A stretch of DNA of 64,000 nt from Lucinisca nassula (GCA_963580285.1 OY757023.1:85833108-85897107), one strand, 5' to 3'. Positions 1 to 10,829 are shown, counted from the stretch's first letter. Numbers and translations: made by a program. The notes: generated by a model from the sequence alone, not told the origin.

Positions 1-562
1 TAAATATAAGTGAAAAATGGTGTCTCCAGCTTTTCTCAGCCGCTTATGATCTGATCTTTTTGTACCTTTTCATAAACGAGGACAAGCATAAAATCTCGGA
101 CCAGTTCGAATCTGGTTTGAATCTGACCAGCGGTTTTCCAGTTACATCCCCTTGAGCGTGAAAATTTTCTCATAGACTTATAATGGGGAAAAGGACGTCT
201 CCACTTTTTCTCAGCCATTTCTGATCTGATCTTCATCAAAGTTGCAGATAACCAGGAGGGGCGTAAAGTCTACGGCTAGTTCAAATTTGGGCTGCACGGG
301 ACTAACAGGATTGGAGTTACCTGCCCTTGAGCATAAATATAAGTGAAAAATGGTGTCTTTAGCTTTTCTCAGCAGTTTACGATCTGATCTTTTTGTAACT
401 TTTCATAAACGAGGACAAGCATAAAATCTCGGACGAGTTCAAATTTGGTTTGAATCTGACCAACGGTTTTCCAGTTACATCCCCTTGAGTGTGAAAAATT
501 TTCCCATGGAATTATAATGGGGAAAACGACGTCTCTCAGCCATTTCTGATTCGATCTTCATC
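1..562. repeat. ~334-bp tandem repeat, first block
   Basis: Nearly two units of a repeat whose landmark TAAATATAAGTGAAAAATGG recurs at 1 and 334, and later at 3855 and 4189. The same unit continues at 3309-3457, 3690-4508, 4853-4914 and 5717-6756, so the whole left 6.7 kb is one array broken by insertions. Open frames here on either strand are by-products of the repeat. I read the array as the core of a Helentron/pearl-like non-autonomous element whose tail lies at 7203-7241 and whose head lies left of the window. Confidence 0.85.
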
Positions 563-695
563 AAACTTGCCAAGGTTGGGCGGTCAAAACCAGGGGCGGT
601 TTTAACCGGTGGTTTTAACCGGTTAAAACCGTCCCGGTCAATACTCCCAAAGTGTTCAATACTGGTCAATATTGGTCGATTGAAATATTGAGTGG

Positions 696-896
696 TCAAT
701 TGAATAATTTTAGCATTAAAAAAGCAAATCTACTGAAACTATTTTGAAGTTTTGCTCTCTTTGCTGGAGGCTGATCATTTGATAGAGTTTCAGGTTCAGA
801 TGTTATTTCTTCAAGTGGCCTCTTAGCAATACTTTCTGGCTTTTTTAGCCCTAGGCATTTTTGTCTATGACTCCTCAGTCTTCAACACCTTGCACT
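696..896 (-). pseudogene. possible coding remnant inside hAT-like element
   Basis: Reading the - strand from about 896 down to a stop at 696-698 gives an open stretch of roughly 65 residues. It has a Lys/Arg-rich, Pro-containing composition (segments such as LKKPESIAKRPLEE and PPAKRAKLQNSFSRF). No start codon or catalytic motif is visible and the right edge runs into the nested insertion. It could be the end of a hAT transposase, but I cannot align it, and a chance open frame is possible. Confidence 0.22.
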
Positions 897-906
897 GTTT
901 TTTTTT

Positions 907-2499
907 ATAGCCCCGCTTTGAAAAAGTGGGGCTATATTGGATTTGCCATGTCCTTCTGTCATTCCGTAATTCCGTGATTCCGTTAATTTGTGTTGGCTCC
1001 ATAACTTTGTATCTGCTTAACATATTTTCATGAAACTTCACACAAATGTTAAACACCATAAGACAATGTGCAGAGCGAAGGAATTATAACTGTGGATTGC
1101 CTACTTTTGGAGTTATTGCCCTTTGAACATTTTCCGTAATTCCGTAATTCCGTGATTCCGTTAATTTGTGTTGGCTCCATAACTTTGTATCTGCTTAACA
1201 TATTTTCATGAAACTTCACACAAATGTTAAACACCATAAGACAATGTGCAGAGCGAAGGAATTATAACTGTGGATTGCCTACTTTTGGAGTTATTGCCCT
1301 TTGAACATTGAAAAATGGCAATTTTAATTGTGTCCGCTTCATAACTCGAAAACCGTTTGAGATATTTTTAGGAAACTTCACACAAATGTTAAGCACTATG
1401 AGACGATGTGCAGAGCGCAGGAACCATAACTCTGCATTGCTTATTTTTGGAGTTATTGCCCTTTGAACATTGAAAAATGGCAATTTTAACAGTGTCCGCT
1501 TCATAATTATAACTCGAAAACCGTTTGAGATAATTTCATGAAACTTCACACAAATGTTAAGCACTATGAGACAATGTGCAGAGCGCAAGAACCATAACTC
1601 TGGTTTTCGTATTTTCTGTGTGTCTGTCTGTGTGTCTGTCTGTGTCTGTTAACAATTTTCGTGTCCGCTCCATAACTTTAAAACCCATTCACATATTTTC
1701 ATGAAACTTCACACAAACATTAAACACCATGAGATGGTGTGCAGAGTCCAGGAACCATAACTCTGGATTGCCTAATTTTTGAGTTATTTCCCTTTGAATA
1801 TTGAAAAATATCAATTTTAGCCGTCTTTGCTCGATAACTCAAAAACCGTTTGAGATAATTTTATGAAACTTCACACAAATGTAAAGCACCATATTACGTG
1901 TGCAGAGCGCAGGAACCCAAACTCTGGATTGTCTACTTTTTCAGTTATAGGCTTTTGAATATTAAAAAATTGCAATTTTAACTATGTCCGCTCCATAACC
2001 GTTTCTGATATTTTCATGAAACTTCAAATAAATGAAAAGCACCTTGAGATGATGTGCAGAGTGCAGGAACCATAACTCTGGTTTGCCTACTTTAGGAGTT
2101 ATTGCCCTTTGAACATTTAAAAAGGCAATTTTGACTGTGTCGGCTCCATAACTCACAAACCATTTGAGATATTTTCATGACACTTCACACAAGTGTAAAG
2201 CACCATGAGACAATGTGCAGAGCGCAGGAACCCTGACTCTGATTTGCCTACTTTAGGAGTTATTACCCTTTGAACATTGAAAAATGGAAGATGAAATTTA
2301 GTATAAACATGGACATTCTGGTAATGTATCATGCTCATTGAAATGAGGGACAAGGGCTCACAACTCTTAGAGTTTTTCCAGATAATGTAAAATTTTCAAC
2401 AGTTATTTCTTGTTCATAACTGTTTTCTCTGCAGCTTAAATAACTTTCTTCTCTGACAGCGCTGAAGCGGGGCTATAGTCAGATCCTCTGACAGCTCTA
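907..2499. mobile_element. Helentron/pearl-like element, AGCCCCGC type, tandem core
   Basis: The left end has a short hairpin (TAGCCCCGCTTTGAAAAAGT then GGGGCTATA). The right end has GACAGCGCTGAAGCGGGGCT followed by CTCTGACAGCTCTA in a T-run. A short sister copy with the same two ends sits at 6757-6892. Between the ends are about eight tandem units of 150-180 bp with landmark ATGTGCAGAGCG (1078, 1256, 1408 and so on). There are no target duplications and it lies in T-rich flanks. All small ORFs on the - strand here are repeat artefacts. Confidence 0.7.
1617..1648. repeat. TG/TCTG microsatellite
   Basis: Simple repeat of TGTG and TCTG steps inside the tandem core of the surrounding element. 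Confidence 0.9.
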
Positions 2500-3308
2500 T
2501 TTTTTTTGTTGTTTTTTTTGTTGTTGTTATCTTCCAAAATAGTGAAGAAGTTCCAAATTGGGTCTTCAGGTTTCATTAATTTTTGACACCTTCAGTAATG
2601 GCTTGATGATAAGATACTGTCCATATTGCATATAAATTAAAATTTCTTACATTATGAATAAAGCCTGGTGTCAGTTTATAATACTCCGATTAGGGACATG
2701 TAATTGGTCAATTTAGCAATCAGATCTTTGCCACACCCACTGCAGTAGCATGGGTTAGTCTGTTTTGACAGCAATTTACAGGTGTTGCTGATACTTTAAA
2801 ATATTCAAAGACATCAGTGAATCTTCAAATATTGTTTGGTTAATAAATAAAGGACCTTTCATAAATCTTTCAAAATCCATGATACATTCAGCTTATTCAT
2901 ATTCCTGTAAATCAAAATATGAACAATCTAACTTATAACGGAAAAAAGAATAATAATAAAGATTGTTTGATTGGAAAAGAACAGGCCTGTCTACAGTTCA
3001 GTGAGTCAATCGACCAGCAATAATGTCTTTTGACTTTTGATGAAATAAAAGATACCTCAAATAATTACTGTTATTAATAAAAACTATTTTGTCTTGTTCA
3101 GAGATGAAAATATAGTCTAACATCATGTACATGATGTAGGGGGAAAGCTTTTAAGACCAGTTTAGCAACATGACAGGTATAAACTCCAGTGATTTAATCG
3201 ACCACCAGTCGACCATTATTGGCCAGTAATGACCGGTTAAAACTGGTTTTAACCACCGGCCCGGTCAATACTCATATTGACCGGCTTTTTGCCAACCTTG
3301 AAACTTGC

Positions 3309-4508
3309 GGATAACCAGGAGGGGCTTACAGTCTATGTCGAGTTCGAATTTGGGCTGCAAGGGACAAACAGGTTTGGCGTTACCTGCCCTTGAGCATAAA
3401 TATAAGTGAAAAATGGTGTCTCCAGCTTTTCTCAGCCGCTTCTGATCTGATCTTTTTAGCTCATCTGAGCCAAAGCCTCACAAGGTGAGCTTATAGAATA
3501 GGTAGGCATCCGGTGTCCGTCCGTCTGCCATCCGTCCGTCGTCCACACCTTTGAACTTGAATATCTAAGTGGCTAGCTGGCAAATCCCAATCAAATTTTA
3601 TGTGCAGCATCACTGGGTTGGGGGATTGACTGCATTTGCTTTTGGACCAGTTTTGATCAGAACTGTGGTTGCCATGGAAACAAAAAGGTTCCATAGACTT
3701 ATAATGGGGAAAATGACATCTCCACTTTTTCTCGGCCATTTCTGATCTGATCTTCATCAAACTTGCAGATAACCAGGAGAGGCTTACAGTCTACGTCGAG
3801 TTCGAATTTGGGCTGCACGGGACAGACAGGTTTGGAGTTACCTGCCCTTGAGCATAAATATAAGTGAAAAATGGTGTCTCCAGCTTTTCTCAACCGTTTA
3901 TGATCTGATCTTTTTGTAACTTTTCATAAACGAGGACAAGCATAAAATCTCAGACCAGTTCGAATTTGGTTTGAATCTGACCAGCGGTTTTCCAGTTTCG
4001 CCCCCTTGAGCGTGAAAAATTTTCCCATAGACTTATAATGGGGAAAATGACATCTCCACTTTTTCTAAGCCATTTCCGATCTGATCTTCATCAAACTTGC
4101 AGATAACCAGGAGGGGCTTACAGTCTACGTCGAGTTCATATTTGGGATGGATGGGACAAACAGGTTTGGAGTTACCTGCCCTTGAGCATAAATATAAGTG
4201 AAAAATGGTTTCTCCAGCTTTTCTCAGCCGTTTATGATCTGATCTTTTTGTAACTTGTCATAAACGAGAACAAGCTTAAACTCTTGAACGAGCTCGAATT
4301 TGGCTTCAATTTGACGAGCGGTTTTATCAGTTACATCCCCTTGAGCGTGAAAACAATTTCCCATAGACTTTTAATGGGGAAAATGACGTCTCCACTTTTT
4401 CTCCGCCATTCACCAAACTTGCAGATAACCAGGAGGGGCTTACAGTCTAAGTTGAGTTCAAATTTGGGCTGCATAGGACAAACAGCTTCTGAGTTACCTG
4501 CCCTTGAG
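3309..4508. repeat. ~334-bp tandem repeat, second block, with an internal element head
   Basis: The array continues after the hAT insertion. At 3457-3689 a head-like segment interrupts it: TTTTTAGCTCATCTGAGCC, an inverted partner AAGGTGAGCTTATAG, then CCGTCCGTC motifs and about 150 bp of unique head DNA leading back into the repeat. The same head DNA without its hairpin recurs at 6427-6600. This suggests either nested elements of one family or unequal exchange inside the array. Confidence 0.75.
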
Positions 4509-4852
4509 TACCGGCCCCGAAAGCTCAGTTGGTAGAGTGTCCGCTCCGAGGAACGGGAGGTCACGGGTTCGATCCGGGGACCGGGGCCTCGACATACCAA
4601 ATTCGTTAAAAATGGTACCAGCTGCTCCTCGCTTGGCACTCAGATTTACGGGGTAGAGCTAGGACTGGTCGACCCAGTGTCAGGATAATGTGACTGGGTG
4701 TGGTATCATGTAATGTGTCTGGGACATGATACTTCAGTGAGGCAGCACTATGAAAGTGAGCATTGAGCTCCCTGTCGCAACCAGACACCTTCATGATATG
4801 ACTGAAAAATTGTTGAAAGCGACGTTTAACCAGAATTCACACACACACACAC
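4509..4852 (+). mobile_element. tRNA-derived SINE (RUDI/V-SINE-like), full length
   Basis: The 5' part (4513-4589) is tRNA-like, with an A box AGCTCAGTTGGTAGAG and a B box GGGTTCGATCC and pairing ends GGCCCCG/CGGGGCC. A body of about 200 bp follows, then a conserved tail TTGTTGAAAGCGACGTTTAA and a CA-repeat end. A 13-bp duplication ACCTGCCCTTGAG (4496-4508 and 4853-4865) lies on both sides, and the host is the ~334-bp repeat. It was copied by a LINE in trans and encodes no protein. A second copy is at 31067. The tail resembles the V-type tail of clam SINEs such as RUDI; that identity is from memory and needs alignment. Confidence 0.88.
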
Positions 4853-4914
4853 ACCTGCCCTTGAGAATAAATGTAACTGAAAAATGGTGTCTCCAGCTTT
4901 TCTCAGTCATTTTT

Positions 4915-5716
4915 GTCGCGCCTGCTATTAGCATGGCGCGATATAGGCGCCCGGTTTTCCGTCCGTTCGTCCGTTTGTCCGTCCGTTTGTCAAGGCGTCA
5001 ACATTTGCGACCACCCTAGCGTTCACCCTGAGGTTCAAGTTTATTTCTCAAGAACTATAAGAGCTTCATTAATGATACTTGGTACAAACTTGTATCTGGG
5101 GATGACAACTTACATGCAAGCATCCATATTTGACCTTGACCTACATTTCATGGTTCACTGACTTTGTAAAATATTGCGACCACCCTAGCGTTCACCCTGA
5201 GGTTCAAGTTTATTTCTCAAGAACTATAAGAGCTTCATTAATGATACTTGGTACAAACTTGTATCTGGGGATGACAACTTACATGCAAGCATCCATATTT
5301 GACCTTGACCTACATTTCATGGTTCACTGACTTTGTAAAATATTGCGACCACCCTAGCGTTTACCCTGAGGTTCAAGTTTATTTCTCAAGAACTATAAGA
5401 GCTTCATTAATGATACTTGGTACAAACTTGTATCTGGGGATGACAACTTACATGCAAGCATCCATATTTGACCTTGACCTATATTTCATGGTTCACTGAC
5501 TTTGTAAAATATTGTGACCACCCTAGAGTTCACCCTTATGGTCAAGTTTATTTCTCAAGAACTATAGGAGCTACATTAATGGTACTTGGTACAAGCTTGC
5601 ATTTAAGAATGGAAACTTTTGTGCAAGCATCTATGTTTGACCTTGACCTACATATCATGGTTGGGTGACTTTGCACCTCCCACAGGCGCGACATAGCCTT
5701 CGGCGGAATTCTTGTT
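4915..5716 (+). mobile_element. pearl-like element, GTCGCGCC type, four 169-bp units
   Basis: The head is GTCGCGCCTGCTATTAGCAT with an inverted GGCGCGATATAGGCGCC, then CCGTCCGTTCGTCCG. The core has units starting near 5007, 5176, 5345 and 5514, a constant 169-bp step. The first three are almost identical and the fourth is diverged. The tail is CAGGCGCGACATAGCC, then TTCGGCGGAATTCTTGTT. Removing it restores an uninterrupted host repeat with no duplicated bases, as expected for Helitron/Helentron insertion. Relatives are at 10830-11318 and 36489-36638. Confidence 0.8.
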
Positions 5717-6756
5717 GATTGGATCATTTTGTAACTTTTGGTAAAGAGGACAAGCATAAAATCTCGAGCGAGTTCGAAGTTGACTTGAATCTGACCAGTG
5801 GTTTTCCAGTTACATCTCCTTGAGGGTGAAAGATTTTCCCATAGACTTTAATGGGAAAACGACGTCTTCAGCTTTTCTCGACCATTTCAAATCAGATCTT
5901 CATCAAACTTGCAGATAACCAGGAGGGGCATACAGTCTATGTGGAGTTTGAATTTGGGCCACGCAGGTCAAATGACTTCTGAGTTACCTGCCCTTGAGCA
6001 TAAATATTAGCGAAAAATGGTGTATCTAGCTTTCTGCAACCGTTTTTGATCTGATCTTTTTATTACTTTTGGTAAACGAGGATAAGCATAAAATCTCTAA
6101 TGAGTTAGATTTTGGCTTGAATCTGACCACCGGATTTCCAGTTACATCCCCTTGAGGGTGAAAAATTTTCCCATACACTTACAATGGGAAAACTATGTCT
6201 CCAACATTGCTTTGCTATTTCTAACCTGACCTTCATCAAACTTCCAGATAACGAGAAGGAGCTTACAGTCTATGTTTAGTTCGAATTTGGGCCGCATGAG
6301 ACAAAAGGCTTTCAAATTACCTGCTGTTGAGGATAAATACTAGTGAAAAATAGTGTTTCTACCTTTTCTCAGCAGTTTCTAATCTGATCTTTCTGAAACT
6401 TTCAGTAATCGAGAACAAGCATAAAACCTCCGTCCGTCGTCCACACCTTTGAACTTGAATATCTAAGGGACTAGCTGGCCAATCCCAATCAAATATTCTG
6501 TGCAGCATCACTGAGTTGGGGGATTGGCTGCATTAGGTTTTTGGACACCAGTTTTGATCAGAACTGTGGTTGCCATGGAAACAAAAAGGTTCCATAGACT
6601 TATAATGGGAAAACGACATCATTACTTTTTCTCCGCCATTTCTGATCTGATCTTCATCAAACTTGCAGATAACCAGTAGGGACATACAGTCTACATAGAG
6701 TTTGAATTTCGGCTGCATGAGACAAACTACTTTGGAGTTACCTGCCCTTGTTTATT
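5717..6756. repeat. ~334-bp tandem repeat, third block
   Basis: Diverged units of the same array resume at the exact base where the 169-bp-unit element ends. A head-like stretch with CCGTCCGTCGTCC and the following unique head DNA recurs at 6427-6600. Confidence 0.75.
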
Positions 6757-6892
6757 AGGGCCCCGCACTGAAAGTGTGGGTGCCCTATAGTAATCACTCT
6801 GTCCGTCCGTCTGTCTGTCTGTCCGTCTGTCCGTCCACAAATTTCTGATAGCGCTGCCGGGGCCCTAGTCAGTTTCACTGACAGCTCTAGTT
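6757..6892 (+). mobile_element. minimal AGGGCCCCGC-type element, no tandem core
   Basis: It has the same plan as 907-2499 but only about 135 bp. The head hairpin is AGGGCCCCGCACTGAAAGTG, then a GTCCGTCTGTC-rich tract, then the tail GATAGCGCTGCCGGGGCCC and CACTGACAGCTCTAG. It shows that the tandem core can be absent while both ends are kept. Confidence 0.7.
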
Positions 6893-7173
6893 GATTTGAG
6901 GTTTAACATCCCTGTCAGCAGAGTGCAGGTCATTTTGGAGACATTGCTTCTAGTTTTGTGGGACTTTTGCCCGACATCGAGTTGAAATTATATCTTAAGT
7001 CCTTTCCACCCAATGAAACCATTGAATAGGGTCATTATGCATGGACGGTCCAACTGGCACCACTTTTCCTGGGCTGGCTTAGAACCTGTTTACCAGTACT
7101 CATGTGTGGTTGGCTCCAGCTCTGCATAGAAGCACCATGTAGCCCAGTCTATTTCTTCAATCCCTGATGGGCA
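6893..7173 (-). mobile_element. SINE-B copy (300-bp retroposon)
   Basis: One of eleven copies of a ~300-bp element with a shared 3' tail (GGGGACGTTAAACCTCAAAT in sense) and a constant 5' start near GCCCCCGCCCAT. This copy is antisense and somewhat diverged. It directly follows the short element at 6757. Confidence 0.75.
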
Positions 7174-7202
7174 TTCTAAAAATTCAATAATGATTTTCTG
7201 GT

Positions 7203-7241
7203 TACAGTTGAGCGATATAGGGCCATTTGGCCCTCTTGTTC
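7203..7241 (+). mobile_element. tail of an H1 (AGCTCA-type) Helentron-like element
   Basis: GAGCGATATAGGGCCATTTGG and GGCCCTCTTGTT form the short 3' hairpin and end seen again at 24651-24684 and, on the other strand, at 31359-31395. The sequence to its right is the second half of a TTAAGGGG MITE. The first half of that MITE, and the head of this element, must therefore lie left of base 1, which makes the interrupted element more than 7.2 kb long. Confidence 0.65.
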
Positions 7242-7341
7242 AGCGAGACAGGGCTTATAGAAAAGAGAACAGGAAGTCCCGAAAGTTGTCTCCCTTTGAA
7301 AAATGGTGGAAAAATGTGCCAGGTGTTCCCATTCGCCTTAA
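7242..7341. mobile_element. right half of a TTAAGGGG MITE
   Basis: Matches the right half of 50064-50309, including AAAGTTGTCTCCCTTTGAAA and the end GGTGTTCCCATT..CCTTAA. Its left half is missing because the element ending at 7241 inserted into it. Confidence 0.75.
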
Positions 7342-7429
7342 ATGAACACCCTTATGGTATACTAAAAGCTTGAACAGACCTTTTTCTTGAAGTACATGTT
7401 GATAGTAATGTACCTTCAAGACATTATCA

Positions 7430-7735
7430 CGGCCCCCGCCCATAGGGGCTTGAAGAAATATATGGGCTGCATGATGCTTCCACGCAGAGCTGAATCCGAC
7501 CCGCACACTAGTACTGGTAAACAGCTTAGAGGATCTAAGCCTGTCCAGGAACCGCGGTGCGGGGCGGACCGTCCATGCTAATAAACCCTATTGGTTTCAT
7601 TAGGCGACAGGGCTTGAGAAGTCATTTCATCTCAATGTCGGGTAAAAGTCCCACAAAATTGGAAGCAATGTCTCCAAAATGACCTTTACAGTGTTGACGG
7701 GGATGTTAAACCTCAAATCAAACAAACAAATCAAG
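7430..7735 (+). mobile_element. SINE-B copy, full length
   Basis: Starts CGGCCCCCGCCCATAGGGGC and ends in the shared tail and an A-rich CAAACAAACAAA run. Confidence 0.85.
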
Positions 7736-7917
7736 ACAATATCAGGTTAAGCAGAAGACCAAAGCTAAATGGCTAACACCTGGAAATTCAAATATATTTG
7801 TTGCAATAAAAACATTAGGAAAACTTGTCCATGCGAAATAATGGCGTCCAACATGGTGTCAGAAGTGACAAATAATATGTAAAAATTGTAACATCTTTTT
7901 CATTTTTGCTTTCAACA

Positions 7918-8067
7918 TACATTGTGGGTGCTCGTTAGAACCGCCTCAATGAGGCGGTTCTAACGAGTTCCCACAATCAGTGTTTGTGAGCAAACATAAG
8001 GCAGATAATGTATACCCCCATAAACCCCAGTTTTATCTATATAAAGTGGGGTTTAGAGGGGTCTTCG
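7918..8067. mobile_element. Fb1 fold-back MITE
   Basis: A near-perfect stem, GTGGGTGCTCGTTAGAACCG facing CGGTTCTAACGAGTTCCCAC across CCTCAATGAGG, is followed by a second, looser pair of arms around CCCCAGTTTTATCTATATAA and GTGGGGTTTAGAGGGG. This is one of about nineteen Fb1 loci in the window. Confidence 0.85.
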
Positions 8068-8304
8068 TTTCGCAGACTTGTTATCGTGATGATGGGCACT
8101 GGGCCACGATGATGAACATATGATCTAGAGAAATAAAGCCCATATTATGATTGGGCAATCTAAAAAAATAAAAGAAGTGTATGAAATATTTATAGACCAA
8201 AATAAGCATAAGCCTGAAGGTATATTTTGAGCTGTGTTAAGAAATTTGGGCTGGGAATGTTCAACACTGGCAAACAAATTGTGGTCCAACTTAGAGCCAG
8301 AACT

Positions 8305-8473
8305 CGTTCTAAGATTTGAACAAGTGCAGTTTACTACCTGGTGCTGTGTCTAAAAATAGCTGGATGAGTGGCAGAATGAGTAGACCCTGATGAGAGGCCA
8401 CTTTCTGCAGCATCTGATTTGGGTCTACACTGTTTGCTCAGGCCCATCTTTCCAAACACATACAGTAAATATT
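8305..8473. mobile_element. M5-type MITE with shared hairpin core
   Basis: Landmarks are GCTGTGTCTAAAAATAGCTG and the core arms GTAGACCCTGATGAGAG and CATCTGATTTGGGTCTACAC. It lies within about 25 bp of the exon at 8498, just upstream of the acceptor pyrimidine tract. Confidence 0.75.
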
Positions 8474-8497
8474 CTTATACTTTTGTTCTCATTTCAG

Positions 8498-8707
8498 GAA
8501 TACCCCCTCCACCTGGACCTCCACCAGGTTCAATGCCCCCACCCCCATTTGGTGGCCCAGGAATGGGCCCACCAGGACCACCTGGTCAGGGGATGCCCCC
8601 ACCTCCAGGATCACAACAGCCGGGACCACCAGGTCCGCCACCACCAGGAATGCGGCCTCCACCACCAGGCTGGAGGGGACCACCACCGAGAGGTCCACCA
8701 CCATTTG
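8498..8707 (+). CDS. penultimate exon, Pro/Gly-rich C-terminus of a spliceosome-type protein
   Basis: This 210-nt exon encodes about 70 residues of Pro, Gly and Met-Arg-Pro-Pro repeats (pieces such as GIPPPPGPPPGSMPPPP and GMRPPPPGWRGPPPRGPPP). It begins after a pyrimidine tract ending ATTTCAG and ends at G|GTAAGT. Both introns are phase 1, so skipping it would keep the frame. The Pro-Gly-Met-Arg tract resembles the C-terminal tails of SmB/B' (SNRPB) and SF3B4, which act in pre-mRNA splicing in the nucleus. The folded N-terminal domain that would settle the identity is not in the window, so no gene symbol is given. The next exon is 11375-11553. The open frame runs past both splice sites by chance. 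Confidence 0.82.
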
Positions 8708-8859
8708 GTAAGTATTTAATTCACCACATCCCTTTAGCCAGGACATATGCACTACTGAGCTTAATGGATGTCCCAAGGAAAGCACACACAAGCCCCGAAA
8801 AATACCTTCGGGGTCTGCCGGTCCACTAAGCTTCACAGATTAGCAAGAGTCTTGAAATT

Positions 8860-9059
8860 ATAACCCTTATACTGCTGAATAAACTAATTTAGCCACACCC
8901 ATTTCTGACTATCAGATTACTTTGTATAATGTATTCATTCAGATTTGCAAACTGAGTGACAACTGACAAACAGTGTAGGGCTTCTTCAGAAGCCATCTGA
9001 TCTGGATCTACACTGTTTGCAATGGTAGGGGTTGTCGTTTTCAGTGGGATAATGGTTAA
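8860..9059. mobile_element. M1 MITE, left core arm damaged
   Basis: Begins TAACCCTTAT, ends ATAATGGTTAA. The left arm of the core hairpin is partly deleted (GTGTAGGGCTTCTTCAGAAG) while the right arm is intact. Confidence 0.8.
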
Positions 9060-9161
9060 ATATAGAAACTAGAGGTATTGTACTATCCAAGCAGCGGACA
9101 CACAGGCGCTTATCAGTGTTCGCCAATAGCCAAACAATGTGTTCTCATGGCTTGGCTCCAT

Positions 9162-9462
9162 TGCCCCCGCCCATCGGGGCTTGAAGAAAAAGATGGGCTG
9201 CATGATGCTTCCATGCAGAGCTGAAATCATCCGCACATGAGTACTGGCTACTGTAAACCGCTTAGAGGATCTAAGCCTGCCTAGGCAAAGCGGTGTGAGT
9301 AGGACCGTACATGCTTATAAACCCTATTGGTTTCATTGGGAGACAGGGCTTTAGATGTCATTTCATCTCAAAGTCGGGTTAAAGTCCCACAAAACTGGAA
9401 GCAGCATCTCCAAATGACCTTTACAGTGTTGATGGGGACGTTAAACCTCAAATCAAACAATC
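9162..9462 (+). mobile_element. SINE-B copy, full length
   Basis: Starts TGCCCCCGCCCATCGGGGCT and ends AACCTCAAATCAAACAATCA. Confidence 0.85.
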
Positions 9463-10235
9463 ATCCATTTTCGAACTTGAAAATGGGGTCACAGTCACCA
9501 AAATCTAACCAAATCAGTGTATTGTACCGAGTTTGACAAAAATTGGTCAATTCGTTAATGAGATAGAGTGCAGACAAGCCATTTTTGGCCCAAAAATGAC
9601 TGTTTTTGGGTCGCTGTGACCTTCCAAATGGGGTCAAGGTCACCATAATCTAATCAAATTTGTGGTATGTTGTAACGATATATTGTACCAAGCTTGACTA
9701 AAATCAATCAATTTGTTAATGAGATAGAGTGCAGACAAGCCATTTTTGGCCCAAAAATGACTGTTTTTGGGTCGCTGTGACCTTCCAAATGGGGTCAAGG
9801 TCACCATAATCTAATCAAATTTGTGGTATGTTGTAACGATATATTGTACCAAGCTTGACTAAAATCAATCAATTTGTTAATGAGATAGAGTGCAGACAAG
9901 CCATTTTTGGCCCCAAAATGACTGTTTTTTGGGGTCACTGTGACCTTGAAAATGAGGTCAAGGTCACCAAAATAGAATCAAATCTGCAGTATGTTGTAGT
10001 GATATATTGTACCAAGTTTGACTAAAATGGCCCAAAAATGACAGTTTTTTGGTTGCTGTGACTTTGAAAATAAGGTCAAGGTCATCATGACCTAATGACT
10101 GTTGTCTCCCATCATATTGATGTGTCTATGCAAGTTTGGTCAAAATCCATCCATCGGTTCAGGAGATAAAGTGCTTCAAACAGGCTACGCGATGCCGCCG
10201 CAAACGGGATCTGCACCAAAAACAGTATGTCCCCC
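9463..10235. repeat. 165-bp tandem array with TCAAGGTCA motifs
   Basis: Four to five units with landmarks TGCAGACAAGCCATTTTTGG and GGGGTCAAGGTCACCATAAT. Two middle units (about 9600-9930) are nearly identical. The right end is a unique segment (CATCCATCGGTTCAGGAGAT) leading to the poly-G tract. A single decayed unit of the same kind is at 30353-30640. Probably the core of another pearl-like element. Confidence 0.75.
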
Positions 10236-10248
10236 TACCCTCCAGTAT

Positions 10249-10272
10249 GGGGGGGGGGGGGGGGGGGGGGGG
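10249..10272. repeat. poly-G run, 24 bases
   Basis: Uninterrupted G24 on the + strand (C24 on the other). It is a potential quadruplex-forming and assembly-error-prone site inside the intron of the proline-rich gene. Confidence 0.95.
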
Positions 10273-10404
10273 CTTAATTAACTACCATTGCAGTTGGTTT
10301 TGAAGAAAATCAGTTTTGACCTACAATTTTATTCATAGAAATCAAAATTTGTCACAAAAACCTTAATTTTTATGGGTACCCCAAAATAATTTTTAACCAG
10401 TGAC

Positions 10405-10705
10405 AACGGCCCCCGCCTATAGGGGCTTGAAGAAAAATATGGGCTGCATGATGCTTCCACGCAGAGCTGAATGTGGTCCGCACACTAGTACTGGTAATCT
10501 GCTTAGAGGATCTAAGCCTGTCCAGTAACCGCGGTGCGAGGCGGACCGTCCATGCTAATAAACCATATTGGTTTCATTGGGCGACAGGGCTTGAGATGTC
10601 ATTTCATCTCAATGTCGGGTAAAAGTCCCACAAAATTGGAAGCAACGTCTCCAAAATGACCTTTAAAGTGTTGACGGGGACGTTAAACCTCAAATCAAAC
10701 AACCA
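10405..10705 (+). mobile_element. SINE-B copy, full length
   Basis: Starts CGGCCCCCGCCTATAGGGGC and ends AACCTCAAATCAAACAACC. Third copy of this family within 3.3 kb in the same orientation. Confidence 0.85.
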
Positions 10706-10829
10706 GTGACAAATATGTGACTGAATATAAACAGTATCAACAGTTTAGAACAGTTATAGTCACCAGGTATAATATGCATAGAATGAATCTGGTTACTTTT
10801 GATAATCAAAGAATTTTGAGTGAATAGAG

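Larger units (their letters stand above)
571..3300. mobile_element. hAT-like DNA transposon, decayed, with nested insertion
   Basis: The ends are CAAGGTTGG and CCAACCTTG, inverted relative to each other, and the flanks are an exact 8-bp duplication AAACTTGC (563-570 and 3301-3308). The uninterrupted host repeat reads straight across this site in sister copies (e.g. around 3765). An 8-bp duplication with a CA(A/G)GG-type end is the hAT signature. Sub-terminal DNA is rich in CCGGTTAAAACC-like motifs at both ends. No intact transposase is present. About 1.6 kb of the interior is a later insertion (907-2499). A short open stretch on the - strand near 696-896 may be a coding remnant. Confidence 0.85.

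Noticed and set aside
865..2353. Run of overlapping - strand open frames of 60-108 residues with near-identical peptides
   Set aside because: They are the same 150-180-bp tandem unit translated repeatedly, with no stable start, splice sites or domain.
4513..4589. A tRNA gene
   Set aside because: It has A and B boxes and pairing ends, but it is the head of a SINE with a 13-bp target duplication, a body and a tail.
8489..8836. - strand 115-residue open frame over the proline-rich exon
   Set aside because: Antisense shadow of CCA/GGN-rich coding sequence; no splice sites or start context.
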